From Nostoc sp. FACHB-110 (lineage in GTDB: Bacteria > Cyanobacteriota > Cyanobacteriia > Cyanobacteriales > Nostocaceae): DNA of 64,000 nucleotides. The position numbers and the translations under genes were made by a program. This document shows positions 1 to 9,588 of this stretch, one piece after another (position 1 is the stretch's first letter; the number at the start of each line of letters is the position of its first letter). The DNA lies in assembly GCF_014697425.1 (NCBI RefSeq), contig NZ_JACJRU010000032.1, positions 23,514 to 87,513 on the forward strand, written 5' to 3'. The notes beneath the pieces were generated by a model that worked only from the letters and a program-made list of their open reading frames with translations, had not been told where the DNA came from and made no database searches.

Positions 1-2
1 TG

Positions 3-152
3 ACATTTCTTATTATGGGGAAATTATTCGGATTTGTTGGTCTGCTATTGGCCGTACCAGCCGCAGCAGTAATAGTTACACTCATTAATGAATTTACACT
101 TATTGAACCTATTTTAACTGTTGAAAATGAAATAGATAAATCAAATAGTTAG
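3..152 (+). CDS. C-terminal end of an AI-2E family transporter (partial)
   Basis: An open frame enters from the left edge and stops at 150-152. It encodes about 49 residues with a hydrophobic stretch (GFVGLLLAVPAAAVIVTL) followed by a short polar tail. This resembles the last membrane helix and cytoplasmic end of AI-2E/PerM-type permeases (PF01594), which usually carry a G-LLAVP signature near the C-terminus. The rest lies outside the window, so I cannot tell whether the gene is intact. A CyRepA1-tail remnant begins one base after the stop codon, so this end may border a rearrangement. Confidence 0.55.
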   Translation, partial: TFLIMGKLFGFVGLLLAVPAAAVIVTLINEFTLIEPILTVENEIDKSNS

Positions 153-153
153 T

Positions 154-337
154 TAAATCTTATGCTGCGTTGGTCATGGAACGTGTAGAATCCGGTGTAG
201 AAGCGGCCAAAGAATTCCTTTCCACCCTCAGCAGTGATGAGCGTTGGGGGGTGATGGTGGCATTTGAGGAGCAAGAGCCTGTGATGTTTGGGCAGTTGGT
301 GGCGGCGGCTCCCGATTGGGTGAACTGGATGGGGTGA
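154..337 (+). pseudogene. Orphan 3' tail of a CyRepA1-type replication gene (copy 1)
   Basis: The frame from ATG 176 encodes 53 residues (MERVESGVEAAKEFLST, then SDERWGVMVAFEE) nearly identical to the last 53 residues of the intact CyRepA1 protein at 34689-37991. DNA similarity begins near 154 (TTAAATCTTA) and ends at the stop codon. Nothing of the preceding 1000-odd residues is present. Other copies of this tail are at 12.3-12.48 kb (end of a decayed gene) and 13566-13746. It is most simply a remnant left by recombination; whether the short frame is translated is unknown. Confidence 0.75.
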
Positions 338-376
338 GTTGTGGGGTTTTGACCTGTCTGCTTACGGGAAGACTAA

Positions 377-652
377 TCAATAATTCTTCTGTTGCTCATC
401 CACAAAGCACCACAGCCATTCTTCTCCTAGTTCGGCTGAACTAATAACAGGATGTCCAGTTTCTTCATAATGACGACGTGCGTGTTGATTTTTGGAAGAG
501 TCACAACACAACATCTTGCCGCAGGTCTGGCAAATACGCAGATGTACCCAGCGATCATTAAGTAAAATACACTCCTGACATTGAAATACAGGATAGTTAG
601 CTTTGTGAATCAAGTTTTCCAAAGTCAATTTATTGAGATGTTGGCAGGACAT
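377..652 (-). CDS. UBP-type zinc finger domain protein
   Basis: A 91-residue protein that is almost entirely one ZnF-UBP domain (PF02148). It shows the ordered Cys/His ligands of that fold: C3xxH near the start, CQEC at 24-27, CQTCG and CC in the middle (41-49), then HARRHYEETGHP and a final WLWC. The motif WVHLR before the central cysteines is typical of small stand-alone bacterial members. In eukaryotic deubiquitinases this fold binds the free C-terminus of ubiquitin; the bacterial role is unknown. The gene stands alone between a CyRepA1 tail remnant and a broken kinase gene. Confidence 0.85.
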   Translation of the reverse strand: MSCQHLNKLTLENLIHKANYPVFQCQECILLNDRWVHLRICQTCGKMLCCDSSKNQHARRHYEETGHPVISSAELGEEWLWCFVDEQQKNY

Positions 653-892
653 AGGGTTTTCCTATTAATTACAGATGCGCCCAATTGGCGGAAGTGGTTG
701 GCGTAATTTTGGGTTTAGACTGTCTGTTGGGGGCGAGGGTTGGGCAGTTGGCTTTGATAAAACAAAGTCTTTTGGTAAGTTTAGGTTTATTTAATGTATA
801 TCTATATGCAAGAATTGTTTATATTGTTTATTGTCCAAAAATTTTAGAAAATTTTCAATATAAAACATTATTAAATTAATATCCCACAACTT

Positions 893-2317
893 TTATTCAG
901 GTTCGGCAGCATTAATATTTTGATTATTAGACTGCTTTTCTAAGCCCAACCAGTCTTTTATTTCCTGAATTAACCATTCACGCTCCACCGTAGATAATGA
1001 TGTAGAGTGGTATTTAAGTGAACCATTTTCTAGCGTTTGATCACTAGTTTCGATGACTATTCCTCTGGGATCTGAATTATTACTAACTTCTCTTTCAGAA
1101 ACATTGATAATCATCGCAGTTTTACCTTGTCCCCATGAGTAACATATCCCAAATAATTGCAATTTAATTTTGAATTTACCACGAGCAAAATATAAGTAAG
1201 TTTCGCCAAAAGCTGGAATGGCTATAAAAAACACAGATGAAAATATTAATGATAAAACCAAAAATATTACTATTGGATTATTAAAATCGAATGTTATTAT
1301 TGATTGATGAATTATAAACAAATTAGGAAGAACGTAATAAGGAAAGATATATGCAAAAAATGAACTTGTAAGACCTAACAAATACATATTTTGTAAAGCA
1401 TTTCTTCCACGTCTAGGTATTTTAATCTCTAATGTATTTGCTGTTTTTTTTACGATAATTTTACTGCCTGTTGGTTTATAGCTAGTAGTCGGGGAACTAA
1501 GTGTATTTTTCTGTTCCAATGCTGCAAGTGCTTGCCTAGCCGTGCTGAAGCGTTGATTTACGTTTGGTTCTGTCATTTTACAAATCCAATTCACCAACCC
1601 CAAATCTACATTCACTCGCTCAAAAAACTGAAGACGATAATCTAAATGAGGTAAATCAGCCGGCTCTATTCCTGTCAGTAAATGAATCAAAGTTGCGCCT
1701 AGAGCATAGATATCTGAGGCGGCAACTGCTCTAAGAGCAAATTGCTCTATTGGTACATAGCCGTAAGTGCCTACGACCGTGAAGGTTGCTCCTTCCAACG
1801 CTGCTTGCTCCTGCACTGCACCAAAGTCTACTAGATAAACACGCTCATCTTTACCCCAAATTAAATTGCTAGGTTTAATATCTCGATGCAGTATTGGTGG
1901 ATTAAGCTCATGCAGATAAATCAAAATACTTAAAACTTCCACAGCAATTTTTTCTACTTGTTCAATAGTAAAGCGTTTCCCCTGATTTAATAATTGTTGT
2001 AGAGATACTCCAGGGATATAACTTTGCACTAATCCAAACCACGGAAATCTCGAATCTGGCAGATGCTCCAACCGAAAATAATCTCGATATTTAGGAATTC
2101 GGGGATGGCTAATACTTTTTAACACTTGCGCCTCTCGCTCAAACAATTTGCATTCATCCCATTGCATTTGAGGAGTAAGCGTTAACAACTTGACAATAAC
2201 TTTTTCTTAGGGCTGTTTCTCTTGATCTAGTGCTAACCAGGTTTGACGACTATTACTTTGTCCTATTTTTTCCTGAAGCTGATAGCGTTGTACTAATACA
2301 TATCCTGTTTCTAACAT
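893..2317 (-). pseudogene. Ser/Thr protein kinase gene broken by an in-frame TAA
   Basis: Reading from ATG 2317, the frame gives 36 residues ending LALDQEKQP, then TAA at 2207-2209. It then resumes in the same frame with EKVIVKLL and continues to 893. The continuation has the kinase hallmarks HRDIKPSNL, DFGAVQ and GTYGYVPIEQF, and a C-terminal part with two hydrophobic segments. The paralogue at 2331-3599 aligns straight across the break (LAKDLSRQEKVVIKLL). The stop falls between the glycine-rich region and the ATP-binding lysine. Restart at a later TTG (2188) would give a 431-residue protein without that lysine and probably inactive. Apart from this codon the frame is open, so the lesion looks recent. 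Confidence 0.85.
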
Positions 2318-2330
2318 ATTGCATCCTGAT

Positions 2331-3599
2331 TTACTTTAACCCTAACCACTGCTTAATTTCTGCTATTAGCCAGAGGTATTCTGTATCTCTCAGCCAACCT
2401 GTTGAATATTCTCTAACACCAACACTTAAAACCAACTCATTTTTACTTACAAAAATCTTATCAATATCTAATACTTTGCCTCGTTGCTTGCTAAAAGTTA
2501 TTCCCAATATTTTTAACTCAATTTCAAAATATCTTTTATCAAAATTTATCTGGGTTTCTAATAATATATTAATTGTGCTTTTTAACGATGCAAAGCACAT
2601 TATCATAAATAGGTACCATGCAAAAGAATTGTAAAACCCTAAAACTATTAATGTAATACCTAATGAACAAGGCCAAATTCTAAACATTACTGGTTTCCCC
2701 GTCGTCTCCAACGCTGAAATTTTAATTTGTAACTGACTAAGCGTTTTTTTGAGTTTTATTCTGTCACTAGGTAATTGTGAATTAACAATTATCGAGATAG
2801 CTTGTTCATTTTCCTCTAAAACCGCAAGTGCTTCCTCTGCACTACTAAATCTTTTTTCCAGATTCGGCTGTGTCATTTGCTCTAACCAGCGAACAAAACC
2901 TGGATTCAGATTTACCAAATGGGCAAATCTTAAGCGAGAGTCTAAATTCGGTAAATCCGCAGGCGCAATTCCCGTGAGTAGATGAATTAACGTTGCTCCC
3001 AAAGCATAGATATCTGATGCTGCACTCGCTCTTCCACCAAATTGTTCTAATGGCGCATAACCATAAGTTCCTACTACTGTAAATGTTGCACCTGCTTTTG
3101 CCGCATTGTCTTGTACTGCTCCAAAATCAATCAGATATATCTGACCATCTTCACTCAGCAGTAAATTACTCGGTTTTATATCTCGATGTATCACTGGCGG
3201 ACTTAACCCGTGTAGATAAACCAGGATATTCAACACTTCCTTAGCAACTTTCCTGGCCTCTACTTCTGTAAAGATTTTTCCTTGTACTAATAATTCCTTT
3301 AGTGACCAAGCTGGTATATATTCTTGAACTAACCCAAACCACAGTAATTGTTCTTCAACACAAAAATAATTTTGATATTTAGGGATTTGAGGATGCTGAA
3401 GCTCCTTCAGGACTTTTCCTTCTCGCTCAAACAGTCTCACATTCTCCCAATGCACTTGATCGTTAAAGCACAACAGTTTGATTACTACTTTCTCTTGCCT
3501 GCTTAAATCTTTTGCCAACCAAGTTTGACGACCCGCTGTTTCGCTTAATTTCTGTTCCAGCTGATAGCAATCACATAGTATCTGTTGTGTTTCCAACAT
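2331..3599 (-). CDS. Membrane-anchored Ser/Thr protein kinase
   Basis: A 422-residue Hanks-type kinase. Residues about 10-270 form the catalytic domain: VVIKLL with the ATP-binding lysine, HRDIKPSNLL as catalytic loop, DFGAVQ for metal binding, and GTYGYAPLEQFGG in the activation segment. The C-terminal 150 residues hold two hydrophobic segments (about 310-350) and a cytoplasmic tail shared with the upstream broken paralogue. This layout is common among cyanobacterial membrane kinases. The substrate is unknown. The start at 3599 is supported by alignment with the paralogue, which begins with the same Met-Leu-Glu-Thr. The two genes form a head-to-tail tandem duplication. Confidence 0.9.
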   Translation of the reverse strand: MLETQQILCDCYQLEQKLSETAGRQTWLAKDLSRQEKVVIKLLCFNDQVHWENVRLFEREGKVLKELQHPQIPKYQNYFCVEEQLLWFGLVQEYIPAWSLKELLVQGKIFTEVEARKVAKEVLNILVYLHGLSPPVIHRDIKPSNLLLSEDGQIYLIDFGAVQDNAAKAGATFTVVGTYGYAPLEQFGGRASAASDIYALGATLIHLLTGIAPADLPNLDSRLRFAHLVNLNPGFVRWLEQMTQPNLEKRFSSAEEALAVLEENEQAISIIVNSQLPSDRIKLKKTLSQLQIKISALETTGKPVMFRIWPCSLGITLIVLGFYNSFAWYLFMIMCFASLKSTINILLETQINFDKRYFEIELKILGITFSKQRGKVLDIDKIFVSKNELVLSVGVREYSTGWLRDTEYLWLIAEIKQWLGLK

Positions 3600-4592
3600 A
3601 AGTTTACTATTTTCACTGCTAATTAGTTTTCACCATCGCTATCTACATCAGCAAAATCTTGATTTCGTTAAATATCTAACCTCTAGATTTTACTGCTTTA
3701 TTTTAGGCTCATTCTAACCTGATATTTATGTAACCAACCGGAGCAATTGCAATACCGTTCGGTTAACAAATTTAGTCGTGAGAGCAAACAAGGGTGTAAG
3801 GAAGATAAAGAGGTTAAACAAACTTATTTCCATCCCCTCCGCTCCGATGCTCCTCTGCTGCCTTAACGAAAAGAACCCTACCGAACAGTATTGAGTGGAG
3901 GAGGCTGTTGAGTTGCGGGAGACGATGCGGTAGTTTTCGGTACTTTTGTGAACTTCAGTGGTTGAGTATTGCTCGATATGGTGAAGAAATATATCAAACA
4001 GCAAAATTCTCCGGTTAGTTAACTAGAGCTTGTCTTGATTTTCATCCCCAACTTCACCTGCGGATGAAAGCAAGGAAGGTTAATTTAAAAAGCAAGCTGG
4101 TGATCACACAATTCATTATTTTGTTTAGCGTTCAGAAGTGGGACAATTTTTTTCTCTCTTCGTAGTAACAAAAGAGGGATCAGACAAAACTTTTAATTAA
4201 CAAATTACATACAAAAATATTTAGTTTTTTTGAGATTCCTATGTTCTGTAGATACATACCATAAGAAATATCTACTGGTTAGTAACATTTTATTAAGCTT
4301 ATATAAACATCATTGTTGCTTGAGCAAGCATAGGGTTGACTAGTATTAATAATAATTACTTATATCTATTTAAAATAGAGAGATATCATATTATGCTTCT
4401 CTACACAAGGGAAAAATCAGATTTTTGCCAAAAATCTGATTTAAATTCATGAAATATCGAATTTTTGATTAGTGACATAAATATATCTGTACGGAAATAA
4501 AATTTTAAATAATACTTGGTTTTGCATATATTAGATTTGCCAAAAGCTCTAATTTAAATTCCTGGTAAAGATACTTTTCTAGCTATAAAAAA
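3600..4592. other. Intergenic stretch without a supported gene
   Basis: About 1 kb of AT-rich sequence between the kinase and the dispersed repeat at 4593. A 92-codon minus-strand frame at 3726-4004 has no recognisable motif, and I do not call it. Short fragments such as GCCAAAAATCTGATTTAAATTCATG near 4425-4450 and a similar piece near 4538-4560 suggest decayed repeats. Nothing else is supportable. Confidence 0.5.
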
Positions 4593-4780
4593 GTGATAAC
4601 CCTCATTTGTCACTTTTACCAGAGAATAATCTAGGATATCTACAGCATCAGGTTTTTACCAAAAAAGCTATACTTGGGACATTCTATTAGAAAATAAACG
4701 CTCAAATGCTTGTTATATATAAAGTTGAAAATTTGGCTCCGTTTTTCTTTTTTCAGAGTGATAGAACAGGGTTAAGATAA
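4593..4780. repeat. 188-bp dispersed repeat, copy 1
   Basis: This segment matches 14714-14901 over almost its whole length, roughly 85 percent identical by eye. Shared blocks include GATAACCCTCATTTGT, CCAGAGAATAATC, TTCTATTAGAAAATAAACGC and GAACA(A/G)GGTTAAG. In both places it lies just downstream of a minus-strand coding sequence or remnant. Read on the minus strand, both copies end in a short shared coding-like phrase (DYSL-KVTNEGY). No terminal inverted repeats are obvious. Confidence 0.75.
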
Positions 4781-4805
4781 TACTGTTACTTACATAAGAT
4801 AAATT

Positions 4806-5702
4806 TTAAGGTTTTGAGTTTCCTGGATCTGGTTGAATAAAAATAGGAACTCCGCCTTTTTCAGAACCAACAATTACAATTTTAGAATTATTAGATTGAG
4901 CTAATTTTTCTGTGGCTTCAATCGCTCGTAATTGCAGCATTTGGTTGGTTAGTCCACCAGAGATAATTTTTTGAGAATCTGCTATACCTTGAGCTTCAAT
5001 ACGCTTTCGTTGTGCTTCTTGACGCTCTTTTTCTAGAACAAATTTCATCTGTTGGTTCTGTTGCTCTGCTTTTAGTTTCTCTTGAATTGCAGCTTGCAGA
5101 GTATCAGGCATTTTGACATTTCGTAAAAGAGCTTCTTCGACAATAAAACCCAAAGTAGGTATCTCCTGGGTAAGTTGTTGGTCAATTTTTTGAGCAATTT
5201 CTTGACGTTTGGTAGAGTAAATAGCACTGGCTGGGTAGTTTGCTGTGATGGCGCGGACAGTAGAGCGGAATCTGGAAATTACTAGTTGTGTCTCATCAGT
5301 TCCAATTGTTTTATATACTGTTGCTGCTTTGTGGGGATCGAGCTTGTACTGAAGACTAACATCAAGATTTAGGCTTAATCCTTCTTGGGATGTTACATCT
5401 ATGTTTTCCTTCACATCCTTAAGGCGAGTGGAAAAATTCAGCACTTTGGTAAAAGGATTCAACAAGTGGACACCTGAATCAAGACTGTTTTCAGAAACCT
5501 GACCAAAGAAGTTAACGATGCCGACATTGCCTGGTGGGACAATAACCAAAACCCTAGAAATGGAATTTAGTATTGCAACACTGCCAATTAATATAGTTAT
5601 CCCGCGCACAACTAAACGAGACTTTTGACTGGATATCTTGCCTGTGTTCAGATAAATGAGAATTGTGATCAGGCTAGTTAGAAGAGTAACTATAAAGCTC
5701 AT
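4806..5702 (-). CDS. Prohibitin/SPFH-family membrane protein
   Basis: A 298-residue SPFH (band 7/prohibitin) protein. One N-terminal membrane segment (about 5-55) is followed by the SPFH core starting at VPPGNVGIVNFFGQV. The body includes SGVHLLNPF and a long charged coiled coil (about 195-250, EKLKAEQQNQQMKFVLEKERQEAQ). These proteins form large ring or vault assemblies on the plasma or thylakoid membrane and control FtsH-type proteases or lipid domains. The C-terminus is short and proline/glycine rich. No partner protease gene is adjacent. A 188-bp repeat begins 25 bp downstream of the stop. Confidence 0.9.
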   Translation of the reverse strand: MSFIVTLLTSLITILIYLNTGKISSQKSRLVVRGITILIGSVAILNSISRVLVIVPPGNVGIVNFFGQVSENSLDSGVHLLNPFTKVLNFSTRLKDVKENIDVTSQEGLSLNLDVSLQYKLDPHKAATVYKTIGTDETQLVISRFRSTVRAITANYPASAIYSTKRQEIAQKIDQQLTQEIPTLGFIVEEALLRNVKMPDTLQAAIQEKLKAEQQNQQMKFVLEKERQEAQRKRIEAQGIADSQKIISGGLTNQMLQLRAIEATEKLAQSNNSKIVIVGSEKGGVPIFIQPDPGNSKP

Positions 5703-5799
5703 GAGATTTTCTTATATGTTTACGTTACATACTTAAGTAGTATCATACTTCAGAAGCAGGTATTTGTAGCTTGAAACAGAACAAGAGGCTAGATTTTTT

Positions 5800-5933
5800 G
5801 TAAGTATTCAGGAGTCAGAATCCAGGAGCCAGAATGGTAGAAAATTTAATTACATTCTTCAGGGTAAAATAGCCTAATTATCCTCAATTACTCTTCAATT
5901 CTGAATTCTGACTTCTGTGTGCTGAATTCTTAC
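5800..5933. mobile_element. 134-bp MITE-like element, copy 1
   Basis: Starts GTAAGTATTCAGGAGTCAG and ends with TGTGTGCTGAATTCTTAC, so the termini are imperfect inverted repeats. A second copy of exactly the same length lies at 30432-30565 with the same ends and a shared left interior (AGAATCCAGGAGCCAGAATG). The centre differs. It is non-coding and looks like a non-autonomous palindromic element; no transposase with matching ends is visible here. Confidence 0.75.
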
Positions 5934-6182
5934 ACTAATCCTAAATTTGGTAGCTACAATCAGTGGGGAATTCAGATTCCCCACTGATTGATTCTGAATT
6001 CTTCTTCAAAAACCTTATAAGTATGTTTAGCGCGGTGTAGGTCAAGCAGGGGGAGCAAGAAAGGTAAATGTTTTGTTGTTATTCTCATTAGAAGAATACT
6101 AGATAATAAAGGTGGAGCGTAATACTCTCTCAATTAGGAGCCAAAGCTCAAAAGCTAACGCGTATAAGTATAAATAAATTTT

Positions 6183-6584
6183 ATGAATAATGAAATAATG
6201 CAAACGCTGAAACAAACGTCCAATGACTTATTAATGATAAGTGAGTCAGAATATCCTTTTGAAGTATTTTTATGGACTAATCAAGCGCAAGAACCTTTAA
6301 CAAATCAAAAAATTCTACAATTAACAGGACATCCATTAGAAACATCAATCGAAACAGTAGAGTTAGATTATTTATTTCGTAACTGTACCAAAGAAAAAGA
6401 ATGGCATGATGAAATACAAAAACAAAATGTTCAAAAATATCAATTACTTGTCAAAACATTAAAAGATACTTTAGCTAACATAAATGTTTATCGTATAGGC
6501 ACAATAAATATTGATGTCTATATTGTTGGCAAAACTTCATCTGGTGACTTGGTAGGACTAGCAACAAAAATTGTAGAAACATGA
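6183..6584 (+). CDS. nuiA: Nuclease A inhibitor NuiA
   Basis: A 133-residue acidic protein of the NuiA family (PF07924), including the phrases SESEYPFEVFLW and the C-terminal VGLATKIVET. The family's usual length is about 135 residues. NuiA binds the sugar-non-specific nuclease NucA tightly and blocks its active site, protecting the cell from its own enzyme. The pairing is supported directly: nucA lies convergently 58 bp downstream on the other strand. The protein is rich in Asp, Glu and Asn and has no signal peptide, consistent with a cytoplasmic immunity protein for an exported nuclease. Confidence 0.9.
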   Translation: MNNEIMQTLKQTSNDLLMISESEYPFEVFLWTNQAQEPLTNQKILQLTGHPLETSIETVELDYLFRNCTKEKEWHDEIQKQNVQKYQLLVKTLKDTLANINVYRIGTINIDVYIVGKTSSGDLVGLATKIVET

Positions 6585-6597
6585 TAAAAAATTCCCC

Positions 6598-6623
6598 AGC
6601 CTGTTTATAAATATAGACAGGCT
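6598..6623. terminator. Hairpin terminator between nuiA and nucA
   Basis: AGCCTGT (6598-6604) pairs with ACAGGCT (6617-6623) around a 12-nt loop, followed by TTTAATT on the plus strand. On the minus strand the hairpin is followed by GGGGAATTTTTT. It can terminate both convergent genes. Confidence 0.65.
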
Positions 6624-6642
6624 TTAATTAGGTTAGTAAAAA

Positions 6643-7488
6643 CTATAAAGTATCAACTCTAGCCTCAATTGTGCTTTGAACAGAAGTAGATACATTTGAA
6701 AGTAAATTATAACCAGTATTTGCTTCAATAGAGTCAACACTCACTCTGTAATCTTTCCAATTCGCATATCTAATACCTTGTGTATTAGGTATGTTTACCG
6801 CGATTACTCTTGTACTAGTAGTGACGCTACTAGCTCCAGAATTAGGTCTATTCAAAACTACAATAACTTTCCATGTTCTTGCTGGCACTGTAACATTACC
6901 ATTAGCTATGGTAGTTTTTGTACCATTTGAACCAGCTCCACCAGTGCCATAAGAACCAGAAATGATGTAAAGTTCTTTGCCTTGATTCACTACTAAATCT
7001 CGAGAATAATTTTCTAAATTTGCCCAGATTCCCTGATTATTGTCGGGTGCTTGAGGAATCATATTTGTCATTAAAAAAGTTGCAGAGTTATTGGCTATAG
7101 TATTCGTTCTATCTGCGGACGGAGCCATGTGTCCTCGATCAAAACCACTGCCTGTATAGTCCGAAGAAGTAACTCGGTAGCAGCCTGAAGGTAGTGCGGT
7201 ATCTGCCCTAAAGTCATCTTGGCGAGGTGTAGATCCTAACCAGGAAGAGTTTAGCTGCCAACTTACCCAATTTGGAGTTCCTCTATAACAGTTATAAGAT
7301 ACTGCGTATTGAGGTTTATTTAATAAAAGATTACTGTAACTACTACCAGCACTACTAGGATTTCCCATTGTTAAATGGACGCTTGTGCTTTGAGCAATCA
7401 GTGGTTTCTGTATGCAATTAAACAGAGCGAAAAATACTGTTGGTACAGCAACAGGTATAAGAACCCTTGAAAGCTGAAACTTACTCAT
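6643..7488 (-). CDS. nucA: Secreted sugar-non-specific nuclease NucA
   Basis: A 281-residue DNA/RNA non-specific endonuclease of the beta-beta-alpha-metal superfamily. An N-terminal hydrophobic signal segment (about 10-32) is followed by the mature enzyme. The active-site motif DRGHMAPSADR (about 118-128) holds the catalytic histidine. The downstream NMIPQAPDNNQGIWANLE supplies the metal-binding asparagine and the conserved glutamate. Length and sequence match Anabaena NucA. It cleaves DNA and RNA outside the cytoplasm and is neutralised inside by NuiA from the convergent neighbour. No sign of damage. Confidence 0.93.
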   Translation of the reverse strand: MSKFQLSRVLIPVAVPTVFFALFNCIQKPLIAQSTSVHLTMGNPSSAGSSYSNLLLNKPQYAVSYNCYRGTPNWVSWQLNSSWLGSTPRQDDFRADTALPSGCYRVTSSDYTGSGFDRGHMAPSADRTNTIANNSATFLMTNMIPQAPDNNQGIWANLENYSRDLVVNQGKELYIISGSYGTGGAGSNGTKTTIANGNVTVPARTWKVIVVLNRPNSGASSVTTSTRVIAVNIPNTQGIRYANWKDYRVSVDSIEANTGYNLLSNVSTSVQSTIEARVDTL

Positions 7489-7833
7489 TCGTTGTTATTT
7501 GTGTAATAAAGTATAATTGCTGCTGAAAGAAATCATGGATAACGTAAAATTGACACTAAAAATTTACCTCTCTTTTAGGAGAAAGAAGTAAAGAAAATAT
7601 AAAGGTAGCGTTAAAAAATAGTTATTGATTGAACATAATAGTAACTTATAACTCTTAATTAAAATTTTGAGCAGTTTTGACTTATATATATTACTTTTCA
7701 AAATAGAAATTGTTACCAATTAAAACAATAAAAATTAGATTTTATTCCTCTGTTAATAGACAAAAAATAAATTTCTCTAATTTTTGATGTTGACGAGAGT
7801 TTTAAGTCTACTGAAATTAAAATATTGATAACT
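7489..7833. other. AT-rich intergenic region between nucA and the CPBP gene
   Basis: About 345 bp, strongly AT-rich, between two divergently transcribed genes, so both promoters should lie here. I see no conserved repeat or unambiguous -10/-35 pair. Confidence 0.4.
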
Positions 7834-8811
7834 ATGTTTAGACAACTTACAGCCCATGTAAAAAAGTACCCATTAGCATGGTACTACGGTATTTCAGTCT
7901 TAATTGTAATTCTAATTATTCCAGTTTTTTTATTAACAGGTGCCGATGTTGCCGTAGACCAAGCCCTCCAAAAAACTAGTATTCAATTTAATACTGATTT
8001 AGTAACTGCCTTCCGAGTAGTATCAGCGGAACCAGGAGCATTTTTTGGAGTTCTTTTGGCAATATTACAAGTAGCAGCACCAGATATTGCAGTATTGATA
8101 GTTGCTAGTATTACAAATGGAAAAAAAGGTTTATTAGAGCTAAAAAATAGGTTCCGTTTTTGGCAGTCAGGTATGAACTGGCATGATGGGTTAAGAATTT
8201 GGGGAATTTGCATATTAATTTTTAGTTTAATGAACCTAGCTTCTGCTGGCTTAAATAAGTGGCTACTTCCTGAAAAGGATTTTGTTTGGGATATCAACTT
8301 TTTATCAATTAATTTTTGGAGCGGCTTGATTATTGCTATGTTTCTAGATGCGGGAGGTCTATTTGAAGAAAATGGCTGGCGAGGGTTTGCTCTACCTTTA
8401 TTACAAAAACGCTTTCGACCTCTACAAGCTTCGATAATACTAGGATTTTTCTGGTCTGTGTGGCATATTCCTGTGAAAATAAATTTATTGTTCGATTATG
8501 GAATAATAAATTTTTTATCTATGTTTTTTATCCTGATATGTAAATTTATCTTGATTTCAATCGTGATAACTTATTTCTTTAATCAAGTTGGACAAACTAC
8601 CATAATAGCTATTGTTATGCACGGTTTATCAAATGATTCAGTCAGACTGGGAGGTAAAGTTTTATCCGAAAGTTTTATTGTTCAACAAATCACGGAAATC
8701 AATTTAGTGCTGCCCATACTTGTAGTGAGTATCTTTTTGATTCAGAAAACTAAAGGAAAACTTGGTCTGACTCCCGTAGATTCTAGCTTATCAACAGTTG
8801 TTATTAGGTAA
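7834..8811 (+). CDS. CPBP-family intramembrane metalloprotease
   Basis: A 325-residue integral membrane protein with several hydrophobic segments. It has the CPBP (CAAX-protease and bacteriocin-processing, PF02517) motifs: EENGWRGF (the EExxxR motif, about residues 178-185), FFWSVWHIP (second motif with His) and HGLSND (third). I start it at ATG 7834 rather than the upstream TTG 7825. Family members cleave prenylated peptides or act in bacteriocin self-immunity; no bacteriocin gene is next to it. It is transcribed away from nucA. Confidence 0.88.
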   Translation: MFRQLTAHVKKYPLAWYYGISVLIVILIIPVFLLTGADVAVDQALQKTSIQFNTDLVTAFRVVSAEPGAFFGVLLAILQVAAPDIAVLIVASITNGKKGLLELKNRFRFWQSGMNWHDGLRIWGICILIFSLMNLASAGLNKWLLPEKDFVWDINFLSINFWSGLIIAMFLDAGGLFEENGWRGFALPLLQKRFRPLQASIILGFFWSVWHIPVKINLLFDYGIINFLSMFFILICKFILISIVITYFFNQVGQTTIIAIVMHGLSNDSVRLGGKVLSESFIVQQITEINLVLPILVVSIFLIQKTKGKLGLTPVDSSLSTVVIR

Positions 8812-8843
8812 AATTTGTTTTGAAAATAAGCGCGGGGAGGCGG

Positions 8844-8947
8844 CAGGGCAGACGTATCTACATTATATTTATTTACTACTGAGGTCAAGAATCAACAGAA
8901 AAATTCAGTATTCATCGTTTGATTTGTTTTCCAAAGATTAAAGCGAT
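8844..8947. repeat. Dispersed repeat, about 104 bp, copy 1
   Basis: Matches 11122-11224 with shared blocks CAGGGC(A/G), ATCTA, ACTACTGA, AGAATCAAC(A/G)GAAAAAT and AAGCGAT. Roughly 75 percent identity by eye. Non-coding; it directly follows the CPBP gene. The second copy lies inside the larger inverted-repeat-bounded element at 11024-11422. Confidence 0.55.
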
Positions 8948-8971
8948 CTCTCTAATTTTGTTATTCAATCT

Positions 8972-9169
8972 TTACCCATATTGATCGCTTTCAGCTTCAA
9001 TCTGAAAATTTTCAACAATCTTGACTTGGGTAGTAAAATCTTTAATAACTTCTAAGTAATGAAAATTGCCATTATCACGCACATAACCATAATCAGGTCT
9101 ACGCCAAAAATATGTTTGAGATCCTGCCTTTACAGAAATGATACTTTCGCGTTTTTCCCATTGTGGCAG
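8972..9169 (-). pseudogene. Gene fragment of unknown function
   Basis: A minus-strand frame of 65 codons with no start codon and a stop codon immediately upstream. It reads LPQWEKRESIISVKAGSQTY, then FWRRPDYGYVRDNGNFHY, and ends AESDQYG. The composition (Trp, Tyr, charged residues) is protein-like and unlike random AT-rich sequence, so I take it as the 3' end of a lost gene. I do not recognise the family. Confidence 0.45.
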
Positions 9170-9588
9170 TTAATCATACCATTACATCAACATAATTATA
9201 ATTATCTTTTAGCTTTATTAATATAAATAGACTACACAGCTTTCATTGTTCCATCAGATGGATGATATTTTGAATAATTCATAATGCTTTAAACGACAGT
9301 AACAAACGCTCCTCTGGTGGCTATCAAGAATGTTTAAGGAAACACAACCCTACCTACCAGCGATTAATTCGACTTTATTACCCCAAACAAACAAAGGCAG
9401 GTAATAAACTAAAGCACAGCTAGATTTTATAGATATTCTCTGCGTCAGATAATTACCTACCTGATGATTTCAATTAAAGTACAACTTAGATACATCAAAT
9501 ACCATACTAATACTAGTATAAAACCTGGTTGTTCTGAATTCCTTAGACTTAACCTGGAAAGATTTTTGGATGAGCTTTGATGGTCAAG
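9170..9588. other. Intergenic region, nothing recognised
   Basis: About 420 bp between a gene fragment and the DUF5132 gene. It contains only very short minus-strand coding-like scraps (for example a 16-codon frame near 9230-9285 ending GTMKAV) and no repeat I can support. Confidence 0.4.

Noticed and set aside
685..879. 64-codon plus-strand frame after the UBP zinc-finger gene
   Set aside because: Low-complexity hydrophobic translation, no family features, AT-rich tail; not distinguishable from chance.
3726..4004. 92-codon minus-strand frame with a hydrophobic stretch
   Set aside because: No ribosome site, no recognisable motif, composition unlike neighbouring genes.
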